64,000 nucleotides of DNA, from assembly GCA_011050675.1 (NCBI GenBank), contig DRFI01000030.1, positions 1 through 64,000 on the forward strand, read 5' to 3'. The translations under genes were made by a program, and so were the position numbers. The stretch is from Maribacter sp. (GTDB lineage Bacteria > Bacteroidota > Bacteroidia > Flavobacteriales > Flavobacteriaceae). Below, piece after piece: positions 45,794-55,923 of the stretch (the first letter of the stretch is position 1; each line of letters begins with the position of its first letter). Under the pieces are notes generated by a model. The model made no database searches and was not told the origin of the DNA. It saw only the letters and a program-made list of their open reading frames with translations.

Positions 45794-46531
45794 ATGAGAT
45801 TTTTTAAAATTTTGTCAGCTGTTATAGTAACAGTACTTTTTGCTGCTTGTAATTTTACCGAAGAGATTTATTTTAATGAAGACGGTTCTGGTAAAATGAG
45901 TATTCTGTTTGATGGTGGTGAAATGATGCAAATGTTGCCCGAATCAGATTCTACACAATTAGATAAGGCAATAGATTCTACTCTTGTATTTAAAGATTTA
46001 TTACGAGATAAGAAGGATAGTATTGCTCAATTGCCTCTAGAGGAGCAAGCTAAGTTAAAAAGGTTAGAACCTTTTAAATTACATATGAAGGTAGATCCAG
46101 ATAATGGGGTAATGAACTTTAATATGTACACAGATTTCAAAAAAGTGTCTGAAGTTAATGATGCGTTCAACGCTTTTCAAAATGCAAGTTCAATTGGTCC
46201 AATTGCAGGAGGTAAATCCATGCCAGGGAGTGCTACAGAGGAAACTACACGTGTTAGTTATACCTTTAAAAAGAATAAGTTTAAGCGCGAGACTATTATT
46301 TTAGATCAAGCCCTATTTGAAAAAAGTATTGATAGTTTGGCAAGTGCAGAAATGTTTCTATCCAGTTCTACCTATACATTTAAATATCATTTTCCTAAGC
46401 GGGTTAAATCTACCAATATTGAGGAAGCTACATTTTCAATGGATGGTAAAACTATGGTTCACGAAGTAAATTTCTTGGATATGATGAAAAATCCAGAATC
46501 TATTGTAATTGAAGTAGAGTTAGAAAATTAG
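45794..46531 (+). CDS. Lipoprotein of unknown function
   Basis: 245 residues with lipoprotein signal (VTVLFAAC, lipid Cys near 19) followed by [30 protein letters not shown]. The protein is amphipathic and acidic with a possible barrel or chaperone-type beta fold; I recognise it as conserved in Flavobacteriia but have no function. It is nine bases after the YqaE-like gene and 26 bases before lipB, so the three may form a unit. Confidence 0.75.
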   Translation: MRFFKILSAVIVTVLFAACNFTEEIYFNEDGSGKMSILFDGGEMMQMLPESDSTQLDKAIDSTLVFKDLLRDKKDSIAQLPLEEQAKLKRLEPFKLHMKVDPDNGVMNFNMYTDFKKVSEVNDAFNAFQNASSIGPIAGGKSMPGSATEETTRVSYTFKKNKFKRETIILDQALFEKSIDSLASAEMFLSSSTYTFKYHFPKRVKSTNIEEATFSMDGKTMVHEVNFLDMMKNPESIVIEVELEN

Positions 46532-46557
46532 GATTTAGCTTTTCATATCTTTGTAAG

Positions 46558-47271
46558 ATGAACAAGAAGGTGCTAGTACAAGATTTAGGTCTTAAGGACT
46601 ATAAAGAAACTTGGGACTACCAAGAACAATTATTTAAGGAAACCTTAGATTTAAAAATACGAAATAGGAGAGAGGTGTTGGATTTAGTGACACCTAATCA
46701 TTTTCTATATGTAGAACATCCTCATGTATATACATTGGGTAAAAGTGGAGATATCTCTAATCTATTGGTAGATGAAAAAGTATTAGCTGCTAAAGGTGCT
46801 ACTTTCTATAAAATTAATAGAGGCGGAGATATCACTTATCATGGTCCTGGACAGATAGTAGGTTACCCCATTTTAGACTTGGATAATTTCTTTACCGACA
46901 TTCATAAATACCTTCGTTTTTTAGAAGAAATGGTGATTTTAACCATAGCTGAGTATGGTCTGAATGCAGAAAGATCACCAGGTGAAACCGGTGTGTGGTT
47001 AGATGTAGGTACCCCGTTTGCACGTAAAATATGTGCTATGGGGGTTAGAGCCAGTAGATGGGTAACAATGCATGGGTTTGCGTTGAACGTAAATGCCGAT
47101 TTGGGTTACTTTGATATGATGATTCCTTGTGGTATAAAAGGAAAGGCTGTTACTTCTTTAAATGTGGAACTAGGTAAAAAGGAAATAGATATGGTTGAGG
47201 TAAAGCAAAAACTATTAAAGCATTTTCAGGTTCTTTTTGAGGCTGAAGTAAAAGATAAAACCGAAGCATAA
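46558..47271 (+). CDS. lipB: Octanoyltransferase LipB
   Basis: 237 residues. Family blocks: [58 protein letters not shown] (Lys near the active site) and [13 protein letters not shown] (catalytic Cys). Transfers octanoyl groups from ACP to lipoyl domains in lipoate synthesis. A TATCTTTG (46546-46553) resembles a -7 box but lies only five bases from the start codon. Confidence 0.97.
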   Translation: MNKKVLVQDLGLKDYKETWDYQEQLFKETLDLKIRNRREVLDLVTPNHFLYVEHPHVYTLGKSGDISNLLVDEKVLAAKGATFYKINRGGDITYHGPGQIVGYPILDLDNFFTDIHKYLRFLEEMVILTIAEYGLNAERSPGETGVWLDVGTPFARKICAMGVRASRWVTMHGFALNVNADLGYFDMMIPCGIKGKAVTSLNVELGKKEIDMVEVKQKLLKHFQVLFEAEVKDKTEA

Positions 47272-47284
47272 GCTTCGGTTTTTT
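47257..47284. terminator. Bidirectional terminator after lipB
   Basis: Stem CCGAAGC with loop ATAA and inverse GCTTCGG, flanked by A- and T-runs. Nearly the same sequence as the terminator at 48691-48722. Confidence 0.85.
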
Positions 47285-47303
47285 AGTGTGTATTTATATA
47301 GGT

Positions 47304-47984
47304 TTAAAAATTTAAACCGAAGTAATCCATTACTGCGTAGTAGTCATCGGTATTTACTCCATCGGACTTCATTTTTGAAAGTATGTCCCCTTTATTTGAT
47401 TTTCCAGAAGTTGTGCTGTTTGATTCTATAATCACTAATTTAAGTTCGTCCAATTGCCCGGCAGTAACTGATTTAAAATTCTCTGTGCCAACTTCATAAA
47501 AAAACATCCAATATCTATTTAGTTGTATTTCAACAGCTATATCACTATTGTCATTGAGTCCAAAAGCATATATTGACGAAGGAATAGGGGTGTAGGTATT
47601 TTCATTTTTTAAAAGATAACCAAGTATTAGGTCATTTTCAACAACATCTTGAGTTAAAGCGGTGGCTGTAATAGCTATAGTTGCACCGGATTCAGTTGAA
47701 AGATCATAAGTGAATGTTGATACATTTGCATTGCCGTCTTCTCCGTCAGCACCGTTTGTTCCATCCTCACCAGCCGGACCAGTTGCGCCAGTTGCTCCAG
47801 TTTCACCTTGTGGACCTGGTATACCAAGTGCTTCACCATCTTCGCCAGAAGGACCTTGTTCTCCTTGAATGCCTTGTTCTCCTTGGGGTCCAATCGGACC
47901 AATATCCCCATCTTTAGAGCATGAGATACATGCAATAGCAATAGTCATGAGTGTACATTTAATAATAGTCATTGTAGTTTTCAT
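47304..47984 (-). CDS. Collagen-like lipoprotein (paralogue A)
   Basis: 226 residues from ATG 47982-47984. Lipoprotein signal ending AIACISC, then SKDGDIGPIGPQGEQGIQGEQGPSGEDGEALGIPG... a run of about 16 G-x-y triplets (about residues 24-75), then an unrelated C-terminal domain of about 150 residues. It stands in tandem with paralogue B (48027-48626); the signal peptide and first triplets are nearly the same, the triplet run is longer here and the C-terminal domains have common traits (LTQDVV.N..LGYL, Y.AVMDYFGLNF). Probably exposed on the cell surface. Function unknown. Confidence 0.85.
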   Translation of the reverse strand: MKTTMTIIKCTLMTIAIACISCSKDGDIGPIGPQGEQGIQGEQGPSGEDGEALGIPGPQGETGATGATGPAGEDGTNGADGEDGNANVSTFTYDLSTESGATIAITATALTQDVVENDLILGYLLKNENTYTPIPSSIYAFGLNDNSDIAVEIQLNRYWMFFYEVGTENFKSVTAGQLDELKLVIIESNSTTSGKSNKGDILSKMKSDGVNTDDYYAVMDYFGLNF

Positions 47985-48026
47985 TTTTCTTATTTTAAGA
48001 TTATTTCTTTTGATTAAACTCATAGT

Positions 48027-48626
48027 TTAGTAATCTATTCCTAAGTAGTCCATTACTTCATGATAGTTAGAAAGATTTACGTTGTTGACCTTCATTGCGC
48101 TAACAGTATGTAGATTATTTACTCCAGATTTAAGTGTAATAGTGGAATTAGCAATTAGAACATAGCGAACAAAACCATCTACAGGATCAATAGTGTCTAC
48201 AGTATCTAGATTACCCATTTCGGTTATTTTATATTCGCCAATAGCCATTCTTTGCTCCATAGTAAAAGATCTGAATAAAGGTTCTGTAAACGGTATGGCA
48301 TAAACTTCAGAATAACTGTCACTAAAAGAAAAATAACCCAAAACGGTATAATTATTCAATACATCTTGCGTAATTCTAGAATCGTTAATGGTAACAGTTG
48401 CTGCAGAGAAAGAATAATTATTTGGAAAATCTGCTACAATCCAACTAGAAGATATCACATTGGCGTTGCCATCTTCACCGTCTTCTCCTGCGGGACCTCG
48501 CTCACCTTGTATTCCTTGTTCACCTTGAGGTCCAATTGGACCAATGTCTCCATCTTTTGAACATGAGGTCAATGTAATTGCGCATAGCAAAATTGCACAC
48601 TTAATAAAATTTGTTGTTGTCTTCAT
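48027..48626 (-). CDS. Collagen-like lipoprotein (paralogue B)
   Basis: 199 residues. Signal MKTTTNFIKCAILLCAITLTSC, then SKDGDIGPIGPQGEQGIQGERGPAGEDGEDGNANV, about eight G-x-y triplets, and a C-terminal domain with ITQDVLNNYTVLGYFSFSD and the end YHEVMDYLGIDY that match paralogue A. It is upstream of paralogue A with 42 bases between, so a tandem duplicate in one transcript is likely. Confidence 0.85.
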   Translation of the reverse strand: MKTTTNFIKCAILLCAITLTSCSKDGDIGPIGPQGEQGIQGERGPAGEDGEDGNANVISSSWIVADFPNNYSFSAATVTINDSRITQDVLNNYTVLGYFSFSDSYSEVYAIPFTEPLFRSFTMEQRMAIGEYKITEMGNLDTVDTIDPVDGFVRYVLIANSTITLKSGVNNLHTVSAMKVNNVNLSNYHEVMDYLGIDY

Positions 48627-48690
48627 TTTAAATATTTTAAGATTGTTTCCTCTTAATGAAGCATTAGGTTAAAGGTTAACAATAAGGCAT

Positions 48691-48722
48691 AAAAAAACCG
48701 AAGCATATGCTTCGGTTTTTTT
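48691..48722 (-). terminator. Terminator upstream of the collagen-like pair
   Basis: Stem CCGAAGCAT with inverse ATGCTTCGG and strong A/T runs; ends the TapB-like gene at 48743. Confidence 0.88.
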
Positions 48723-48742
48723 ATTGGTCGGTGAGGTAGTTG

Positions 48743-49435
48743 TTATTTACTATACGCTGTTAACATTGTACTACTCATTACATCTCCATTTTTCTTGTAT
48801 GTTTCTTGTTTTACCATACCTACACCCTCAGCTAACCAAACTCTAGATGGGTAAACTTGGTTTGCCATCATCATTTTAGATTGGTTTTCGCTATATAGAA
48901 CATAGCAGTCGTAAGTTCCGGCAGTAGTGGTAATGCTCTCCTTTTTCTCTACTTTTCTATTCACCATATTTACGGTCATATTCATGTTAATACCGCTCAT
49001 ACCAATTTTCATGGACACATTGGCATCCTTAAGGTCCTGCCCAACGCTTAAATCGTTTGGTATTTCAATATCATTACCAGACACTTCAATATCCATATCA
49101 CCATACTGCTGCATCATCTCTGTAGGTAATAACGATTCGTAATCTAAAGTAACTACATTGTCATTGCAAGTCAGATTATATTTGGTGCTATAGATGTCTT
49201 TACCTTTATTGTCTTTTAAACTGATATCCATAGTGGCGTTTGTAGTACCGCCCGTATTAGTTACATTAACTACTTTAAAAGAACTAACGTTTTCAACTTT
49301 GCCCTTTTTATTGTAGTTGGTGTACTCCATAACAACCCCTTCAGTCATAGGGTAAAATTTGCTACAATTGTCTTGAGCGAAAAATGAAGTGGTGCCAATT
49401 AATAAAGATAAGAAAAGAAGAAGTTTAGTTTTCAT
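48743..49435 (-). CDS. TapB-like secreted protein
   Basis: 230 residues with signal peptide (about 1-20). The mature start NCSKFYPMTEGVVMEYTNYNKKGKVENVSSFKVVNV and TTAGTYDCYVLYSENQSKMMMA, VWLAEGVGMVKQETYKKNG match the TapB/DUF3108-like beta-barrel type in which a small-molecule or lipid-like ligand site is assumed. In the periplasm. Function unknown. Confidence 0.8.
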   Translation of the reverse strand: MKTKLLLFLSLLIGTTSFFAQDNCSKFYPMTEGVVMEYTNYNKKGKVENVSSFKVVNVTNTGGTTNATMDISLKDNKGKDIYSTKYNLTCNDNVVTLDYESLLPTEMMQQYGDMDIEVSGNDIEIPNDLSVGQDLKDANVSMKIGMSGINMNMTVNMVNRKVEKKESITTTAGTYDCYVLYSENQSKMMMANQVYPSRVWLAEGVGMVKQETYKKNGDVMSSTMLTAYSK

Positions 49436-49551
49436 TTTGTATGTAGTTAAGGTTCTGTTTAATAACTACTTAAAGGTATGAAAATCAAATTATCTATTTA
49501 TCCTATTTGTGTAAGTGGTATAAATGTTTGTATGTTCTTCATTTTGGTGCA

Positions 49552-52005
49552 TTATCTTATTTTAAAGACTTTAATGCTGTTTTCTTGGTCTTTAAAAACA
49601 AACTCTGCTCTTTTATTCAGATTCATATCTGCCATATCTATTATAGAGCTACCAAAAATTGGAAAGTTCGGTATAGACTCCCCTTGACTATCAAATAAGT
49701 AAATTTTCTGATTCTGAATATCGGTTACCGAAACGTAAATTTTATCATTAAGGTAGAAAATGGTTGGTTTGGAATAAACCCCTAGTTCAAGTTCCACTTT
49801 TTTATCACGTATTCGCAAAATATTATCGTTCATGATAACCATTGTTCTAGTGGTGGCATCCATACCATGGTCTTTAGCAAGGTTTAAATTGCTAGATGTA
49901 GTTTTTCCTTGAGCATCAATTTGATATAAGATTCCATCTACAGATGTAAAGGTGAATTTATTTTGATATAGTTTAATGTCATTCTCGGAAAATGAGAATT
50001 TATCTTTTACATTAACTCTAGTGTTACCTACTCTATTAGTTATTTTTAAGCGTCCATTTTCAAGTTTGAAAACAATATAATCTTTCCTTCCAATTCTAAA
50101 ATGTTGTGGGGCATCTAAAATAGTAGCTTCAGCTTTGTCATATTTAAAACCTTTGACAATATCACCTTTACCGTTATACATGAACACTTTTTTATTTTGA
50201 GTAACAACAAATCTGTAGTTTTTGGTACTCTCATAATCAAATACGGCAAGAGGGTTTAAATTTCCTCCAGTATATTTTTTAGTGAACGGTTCTACTTCAT
50301 TGCCATTTCTGTCTAAAATTAAAAATTCATTATTGGTTGTAAATGCTAATTGTAATTTTCCGTTTTTGAATAGGTCTACTTGTTGTACTTTGCCCTGTAT
50401 AGGTCCATCAAGTTGTTTTTTCCATAAAATTTTACCACTATTAGAAATAAGGTAGAGCGTATTTTCTTGATCTTGGACTACAATTTCTTTTCTTCCATTA
50501 CTATGGTTAGTTACAAATTGAGGTAAAGTTGCTAGATCGGTATTGAATTGAACTTCAAAGGCAGAAGAGACTGAATTACGTTCTTCTTCTTTGGTTATTT
50601 TTTTAATTAAGAAATTAGTGTGAAAGAAACCGGCATCGGCAATAAATTGTGATCCAAAAACATAATCGTTTAAGTCACTTTTATTAAATGAATCTCCTAG
50701 TGTTTTAGAAACCGATTCATTTAAAATTAAAACAGCACCTTTTAAGTTAGAAATAGAAAGTACGCTTGAGGACGAAGTTAGCTTACTTTCAGCATTATTA
50801 AATAGGGTTGTTTTGTCGAAAGTATCTCCTGTTTTAATTTTAGTAATAACCGATTCTAGCGAGCTTTTCGACTTTGAGAAGATAAAAGTGTTTTCGATTA
50901 TGCTAGAATATTTAAATGAATGTTCGCCAATTAATGGGGTTAATGGTTCAAAAATTTGAATGCCCGATTTAAGCTCCCAAATTTCGTTACCGCTAAATTC
51001 TTCGGTCGAAATTTTTTCTTCATTAAAGTAATCCAGTAGTGTTGCCGTACCGTATGTTCTTAAGAATAAAATATGCTCATTATCGTACTCGGTAATTCCG
51101 ATTTCTTCAACTGTGGTTAATAATGAATCTAATGTTGTTTTAGTAGAACTTAAGACTGCTTTGTTTGTAGAGTATTTTTTAAAATCATCTAAACCAAATG
51201 ATGTTAGATAGTTTACATCGCTCGGTACTAAATTCCATGTTTTGTTCTGTATCGGTTTAGTATTCTTAAACAAGTTTAAAAAGTTGTTTTCATTAGAATT
51301 TGATTCTGCAACGCCGTTTAAGAGAATTTCGGTATCGTTTAAGCTGAAATCTAGAGTGATCCAGCTAGCAAAATTCGAAATATTTTGATTTGCATCAAAA
51401 AGATGTTTTAGAAGTGTTTCGCCATGCTCAATATCAAGAAAAATGTTTAATATTTTCTCTTCGTTAGAGACAGCATAGAATCGTTTTAATGTTTCGTTAG
51501 TATTGGGGTTGCCAATATTGGTTATTATGGATTGTAGTAAAGCTTGAGAAGAGCACAAAACCCAATTGTTTTCAACAAAGGAACTAAAGAAGTTAGAATC
51601 TTCAATTACGTATTTTGTGATTTTAGTATCGTTGAAAGAAATAGTCTCAATGCTTTTACTGGTAATACTGTCCCAATTACGTATTAAAAGACTATCATTT
51701 GAAATATAGGTATAATCTAAACGTGTACTATCGGCTGATAGGGCTAATAAACCTTTTTTTTGATTATAAAGATGTTGTAACGGTTTTAAAGTATTCTTTA
51801 AATCAGCGAAAACCTTTTGAGTTTCTAACGTTTTTAAAACTTCGTTAGTAGAAAGGTCATCTGTTAAGGTCTCAAAATCATTGATCTTAAAAACTAAGGC
51901 AGCATTATTTGGAACTAAATCTAATACAGAATCCTCATTTGTTTTGTTATTCGTACAGGTTATGCATAATAGTGCTATTACTACATATAATAAGGAATGC
52001 CTCAT
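49552..52005 (-). CDS. Large lipoprotein next to rnhB
   Basis: 817 residues with lipoprotein signal (VIALLCITC). The first about 500 residues are a DUF3352-like region (LVPNNAALVFKINDFETL, then alternate strands and helices), the last about 280 look like a beta-propeller with outer-strand repeats (LYLISNSGKILWKKQLDGPIQG, FLILDRNGNEVEPFTKKY, VFMYNGKGDIVKGFKY), similar to PQQ-type blades. It follows rnhB by 43 bases in the same direction, an order I have seen in other Flavobacteriia. No enzymatic motif seen. Confidence 0.75.
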   Translation of the reverse strand: MRHSLLYVVIALLCITCTNNKTNEDSVLDLVPNNAALVFKINDFETLTDDLSTNEVLKTLETQKVFADLKNTLKPLQHLYNQKKGLLALSADSTRLDYTYISNDSLLIRNWDSITSKSIETISFNDTKITKYVIEDSNFFSSFVENNWVLCSSQALLQSIITNIGNPNTNETLKRFYAVSNEEKILNIFLDIEHGETLLKHLFDANQNISNFASWITLDFSLNDTEILLNGVAESNSNENNFLNLFKNTKPIQNKTWNLVPSDVNYLTSFGLDDFKKYSTNKAVLSSTKTTLDSLLTTVEEIGITEYDNEHILFLRTYGTATLLDYFNEEKISTEEFSGNEIWELKSGIQIFEPLTPLIGEHSFKYSSIIENTFIFSKSKSSLESVITKIKTGDTFDKTTLFNNAESKLTSSSSVLSISNLKGAVLILNESVSKTLGDSFNKSDLNDYVFGSQFIADAGFFHTNFLIKKITKEEERNSVSSAFEVQFNTDLATLPQFVTNHSNGRKEIVVQDQENTLYLISNSGKILWKKQLDGPIQGKVQQVDLFKNGKLQLAFTTNNEFLILDRNGNEVEPFTKKYTGGNLNPLAVFDYESTKNYRFVVTQNKKVFMYNGKGDIVKGFKYDKAEATILDAPQHFRIGRKDYIVFKLENGRLKITNRVGNTRVNVKDKFSFSENDIKLYQNKFTFTSVDGILYQIDAQGKTTSSNLNLAKDHGMDATTRTMVIMNDNILRIRDKKVELELGVYSKPTIFYLNDKIYVSVTDIQNQKIYLFDSQGESIPNFPIFGSSIIDMADMNLNKRAEFVFKDQENSIKVFKIR

Positions 52006-52048
52006 TCAGATAAGTTTGTGCAAAGTTATACTATTTGTGTAATTAGAG

Positions 52049-52630
52049 TTAGTTGTCGGGTAAAAGCTTAAAACTCATTCTATGATATTTAGTAGGACCA
52101 TATTTTTTGATAGCTGCTCTATGTTCTTTCGTGGGGTAACCCTTGTTTTTCTTCCAGTTATACATAGGGTATTCTTCGTGGAGTTTTAACATGAAGGCGT
52201 CTCGGGCGGTCTTCGCTAAAACTGAAGCGGCGGCAATACTCAGATATTTAGAATCCCCTTTAATTATGCACGAATGAGGTATGTTTTTATAGGGTTTAAA
52301 TCTATTACCGTCTACAATTATATAATCTGGGGTTTTGGACAAAGAATCTATTGCGTGGTGCATTGCCAAAATAGAAGCATTAAGGATGTTGATATCATCA
52401 ATAACGTTATGCTGAATGTGTGCAATTCCAAAACAGACGCTTTCATTCTTTAGAAGAGGCTCTAATAAATCTCTTTTTTTCTCTGATAATAGCTTCGAAT
52501 CTGTTAAAATTGAGTTTTTAAACGATTCGGGTAGAATGATAGCTGCCGCAGTGACAGGTCCTGCCAAACAGCCTCTGCCAGCCTCGTCGGTACCTGTTTC
52601 GTTAATATTTTTGTAAAAATTAAGAAGCAT
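52049..52630 (-). CDS. rnhB: Ribonuclease HII
   Basis: 193 residues. Active site [21 protein letters not shown] (Asp-Glu), [25 protein letters not shown] and ADAS...KTARD region seen as [16 protein letters not shown]. Removes ribonucleotides from DNA. Normal length. Confidence 0.97.
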   Translation of the reverse strand: MLLNFYKNINETGTDEAGRGCLAGPVTAAAIILPESFKNSILTDSKLLSEKKRDLLEPLLKNESVCFGIAHIQHNVIDDINILNASILAMHHAIDSLSKTPDYIIVDGNRFKPYKNIPHSCIIKGDSKYLSIAAASVLAKTARDAFMLKLHEEYPMYNWKKNKGYPTKEHRAAIKKYGPTKYHRMSFKLLPDN

Positions 52631-52837
52631 TATGTTTTTTTTAACTAAAAATTTTGAATTTTAAATATTGAATTATTGTTAAATAATTGTTTTTTTTTCA
52701 ACAAATTTTACTTTTTGAACAGAAAAAAATAATAATAGGTGTTTTTTTAACATATATCTATTTTGAGTTAAGATAGCTTTTGGAATACTAAGCAAATTTT
52801 TGGACTTTTGGCGCAAGCTAATTCAAAAACAAATTTT

Positions 52838-55800
52838 ATGAAACAGAAGTTGACGTGGATGTTGACACCTTTATTGGTGCTCTTCATGACATTTTCCTTT
52901 GCACAGGAAAAAACAGTGACCGGTGTTGTAACCGATCAAAGCGGTTTGCCGTTACCGGGAGTGTCGGTTGTAGTTGTTGGAACAACAAACGGATCTCAAA
53001 CAGATTTTGATGGTAACTACGCCATTAACGTGAATCAAGGTGAAAAATTAAGATTTTCTTACCTAGGTCAAAAAACAGTGACAATGAGTGTTGGTGCAAC
53101 CAATACTATTAATGTACAATTAGAAGAAGATGCTGAGGCATTGGAAGAAGTTGTTGTTGTAGGTTATGGTTCTAGATCTAAAGAACTTTCTACATCTGCA
53201 ATTTCAACAGTTTCTGCTGAGAAAATTGAAGCATTTGTGCCTTCTACTAGTATTGATAACATTTTGCAGGGTCAAGCTGCAGGTGTACAGGTTACTGCTT
53301 CAAACGGTAGACCAGGTAACACAGCCTTCGTTCAAATTAGAGGTGTTGGGTCAATTAACGCACAAACTACTCCTTTGTATGTTATTGATGGTGTTCCAAT
53401 TCCAATTGATACGGAAAGAGATTTTAACCCAATTAGTAACTTGAACCCAAGTGATATTGAGACATTCTCAATATTAAAAGATGCAGCTACTGTATCTAAG
53501 TACGGTTCTCGTGGAGCTAACGGTGTTATATTGATTACTACTAAAAGAGGTAAAGCTGGTGATGCAAGAGTTAAGTTTTCTTCATCTTATGGTTTCGGTG
53601 AAATGATTCCTAATAACTTTGATGTTATGAATGCTGGCCAGAAGTTAGAGTTAGAGCGTCAATATGCTGCTTTAGGTGTAGGTGCTGCAGGTAGTTTACC
53701 TGGTGCAAATGCAACTCCTGAAGAGCTTGCTAGATTAACATCTTTAGATACAGATTGGCAAGAAGCATTGCTTAAGAACTCTATCATTCAGTCTAACAAT
53801 CTTTCTGTTTCTGGTGGTGATGAGAAATTAACGTATTACATGTCTTTAGGGTATGATAAAAATACGGGTATTATTAAAAATATAGACGGTTTCGAAAGAA
53901 TGTCGGCTCGTTTAAATACAAACTACCAAGCTAAAGATTGGTTGAATATTGGTGCTAATGTTTCGGTATCTCGTAGTACTACAGATTTACCAAGAGATAG
54001 AAACAATGTTCAGAATCCATTTAGAGCAATGTATGACTACAATCCTTATGATCCTTTATTTTTAACTAATGACGATGGTTCAATAGTTACAGATGATCAA
54101 GGTAATAATGTTTACAACCCTACAAGATCAGGTTTTCCAATTGCTTTGGCATTACAAACAGAGACAGAAGATACTAGAAACTTATTGTTGATCGGTAACA
54201 TAAGTGCTGGTATGACATTTGGTGAAAAATTCTCTAACAACTTTAGTGTTGGTTTGATTAGTAACAGATATAATAGAACTTCACGTTCTATTGCAGGTGG
54301 TGTATTACAAGGTTTTGTTGGTGATGCTAACTTCCCAGGTACTCAAACTGATAACTTGAACATTGATTTTGAATACAACGTAAACAACGTATTCACATAT
54401 TCAGATACTTTTAATGGTGTTCACAATCTTTCAGCTAGTTTCTTATTGGAATATAATGAGAATATAGCAACATCTATGTTTGCTTCTGGTAGAGGTTTTC
54501 CTTCACCTAGTATTCCTTATTTAGATGTAGCTGCTGAAGCAACATCTGTAGGGTCATCAGAATCTAGAAGAATTTTATTCTCTCAAGGCTTGTTCATGGA
54601 CTATGATTATGATGGTAAATACATCGTTTCTGGATCTGTAAGAAGAGATGGTTCTTCAAGATTCGGTCCAAGCAATAAATATGGTTATTTCTATAGTGCA
54701 AGTGCAGCATGGAACATTGCTAACGAAAGCTTTATGGAAAACTCTATTTTCAATACATTGAAATTAAGAGCATCTTACGGTACTTCTGGTAACCAGAACA
54801 TTGGTGATTTCCAATATTTGAACTTATTAGATTTTGAAAATACGTATAATGGACAAACAACTGCCTTGCCTGTAGGTGTAGGTAACCCACAAATTCAATG
54901 GGAGTCTCAAGCTATTTTTGATGTTGGTGTAGAATTTGGTTTATTCAACAATAGATTAAATGGTGTTGTGGATTACTTTAAGAAAAATTCAAATGAATTA
55001 CTTTTAGATCGTCCTATCTCTTACACTGTAGGTGATGAAAACAACTCTATATTCTCTAACATTGGTGAAATTCAAAATTCAGGTATAGAGGTTTCTTTAA
55101 GTGGAGACGTTATTAGAACTCAAAACTTTAAATGGACACTAGGTGGTAACATCACATTTATTGATAATGAAGTTATTGAATTGGTTGATGGTGAAGATAT
55201 CGTTACTGGTACATTTAGTGATAACATTCTACGTGTAGGTGAAGAAATTAATTCTTACTACATGGTTGAGTATGCTGGTGTTAATCCTGCAAATGGTGAG
55301 CCATTGTACTATGATTTAGATGGTAATGTTACAAATGAATTTAGTGATAGTTTCCAACAACTTCAAGAAGGAAAATCTCCTATTGCTGATTTTGAAGGCG
55401 GTTTTTATTCTGCATTCTCTTACAAAGGTTTTGGTTTAAGAACTGATTTCGTTTATAAAGGAGGAAATTATATCATAAACAACCAACTTCAGTCAGGTAT
55501 AGCAATTGGTAATATTGATAGTAATCAAAGAACTGAAGCTTTTAATTACTGGAAACAACCAGGTGATACTAATGTTTTACCAAGTCCTTTATTTCAAGGA
55601 ACGGCAGATCAAACTTCTACAAGATTCTTGGAGAAAGGTGATTATTTAAGATTACGTACGCTAACTCTAGATTATAATATGCCTAGAGATATGATTGATG
55701 GTATGGGATTAAATTCATTAAGGTTCTTCGTAGCTGGACAGAATTTATTTACAATTACTGATTTTAGTGGAGATCCTGAAGTTGGTTTAGGTTCAGCAGA

Positions 55801-55903
55801 ATCTGGTGAGCCTGGAGATGTAGGTTTCGTACCTGGATCATTTAACCTATTTAGCTATCCAAACACAAGGTCTTACACTTTTGGTGTTGAAGTAGGATTT
55901 TAA
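52838..55903 (+). CDS. SusC/RagA-type TonB-dependent receptor
   Basis: 1021 residues from ATG 52838-52840, which starts the signal peptide MKQKLTWMLTPLLVLFMTFSFAQ; an upstream TTG frame is ignored. Domains: carboxypeptidase-regulatory domain (about 22-110: VTGVVTDQSGLPLPGVSVVVVGTTNGSQTDFDGNY), EEVVVVGYGSRSKELSTSAIST with plug (about 110-230), then a beta-barrel ending TYTFGVEVGF. SusC proteins form the outer-membrane channel of a SusCD pair. The substrate is not known; no glycosidase lies near. Confidence 0.96.
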   Translation: MKQKLTWMLTPLLVLFMTFSFAQEKTVTGVVTDQSGLPLPGVSVVVVGTTNGSQTDFDGNYAINVNQGEKLRFSYLGQKTVTMSVGATNTINVQLEEDAEALEEVVVVGYGSRSKELSTSAISTVSAEKIEAFVPSTSIDNILQGQAAGVQVTASNGRPGNTAFVQIRGVGSINAQTTPLYVIDGVPIPIDTERDFNPISNLNPSDIETFSILKDAATVSKYGSRGANGVILITTKRGKAGDARVKFSSSYGFGEMIPNNFDVMNAGQKLELERQYAALGVGAAGSLPGANATPEELARLTSLDTDWQEALLKNSIIQSNNLSVSGGDEKLTYYMSLGYDKNTGIIKNIDGFERMSARLNTNYQAKDWLNIGANVSVSRSTTDLPRDRNNVQNPFRAMYDYNPYDPLFLTNDDGSIVTDDQGNNVYNPTRSGFPIALALQTETEDTRNLLLIGNISAGMTFGEKFSNNFSVGLISNRYNRTSRSIAGGVLQGFVGDANFPGTQTDNLNIDFEYNVNNVFTYSDTFNGVHNLSASFLLEYNENIATSMFASGRGFPSPSIPYLDVAAEATSVGSSESRRILFSQGLFMDYDYDGKYIVSGSVRRDGSSRFGPSNKYGYFYSASAAWNIANESFMENSIFNTLKLRASYGTSGNQNIGDFQYLNLLDFENTYNGQTTALPVGVGNPQIQWESQAIFDVGVEFGLFNNRLNGVVDYFKKNSNELLLDRPISYTVGDENNSIFSNIGEIQNSGIEVSLSGDVIRTQNFKWTLGGNITFIDNEVIELVDGEDIVTGTFSDNILRVGEEINSYYMVEYAGVNPANGEPLYYDLDGNVTNEFSDSFQQLQEGKSPIADFEGGFYSAFSYKGFGLRTDFVYKGGNYIINNQLQSGIAIGNIDSNQRTEAFNYWKQPGDTNVLPSPLFQGTADQTSTRFLEKGDYLRLRTLTLDYNMPRDMIDGMGLNSLRFFVAGQNLFTITDFSGDPEVGLGSAESGEPGDVGFVPGSFNLFSYPNTRSYTFGVEVGF

Positions 55904-55923
55904 AAACAAAAAAAAAGTTAGAA

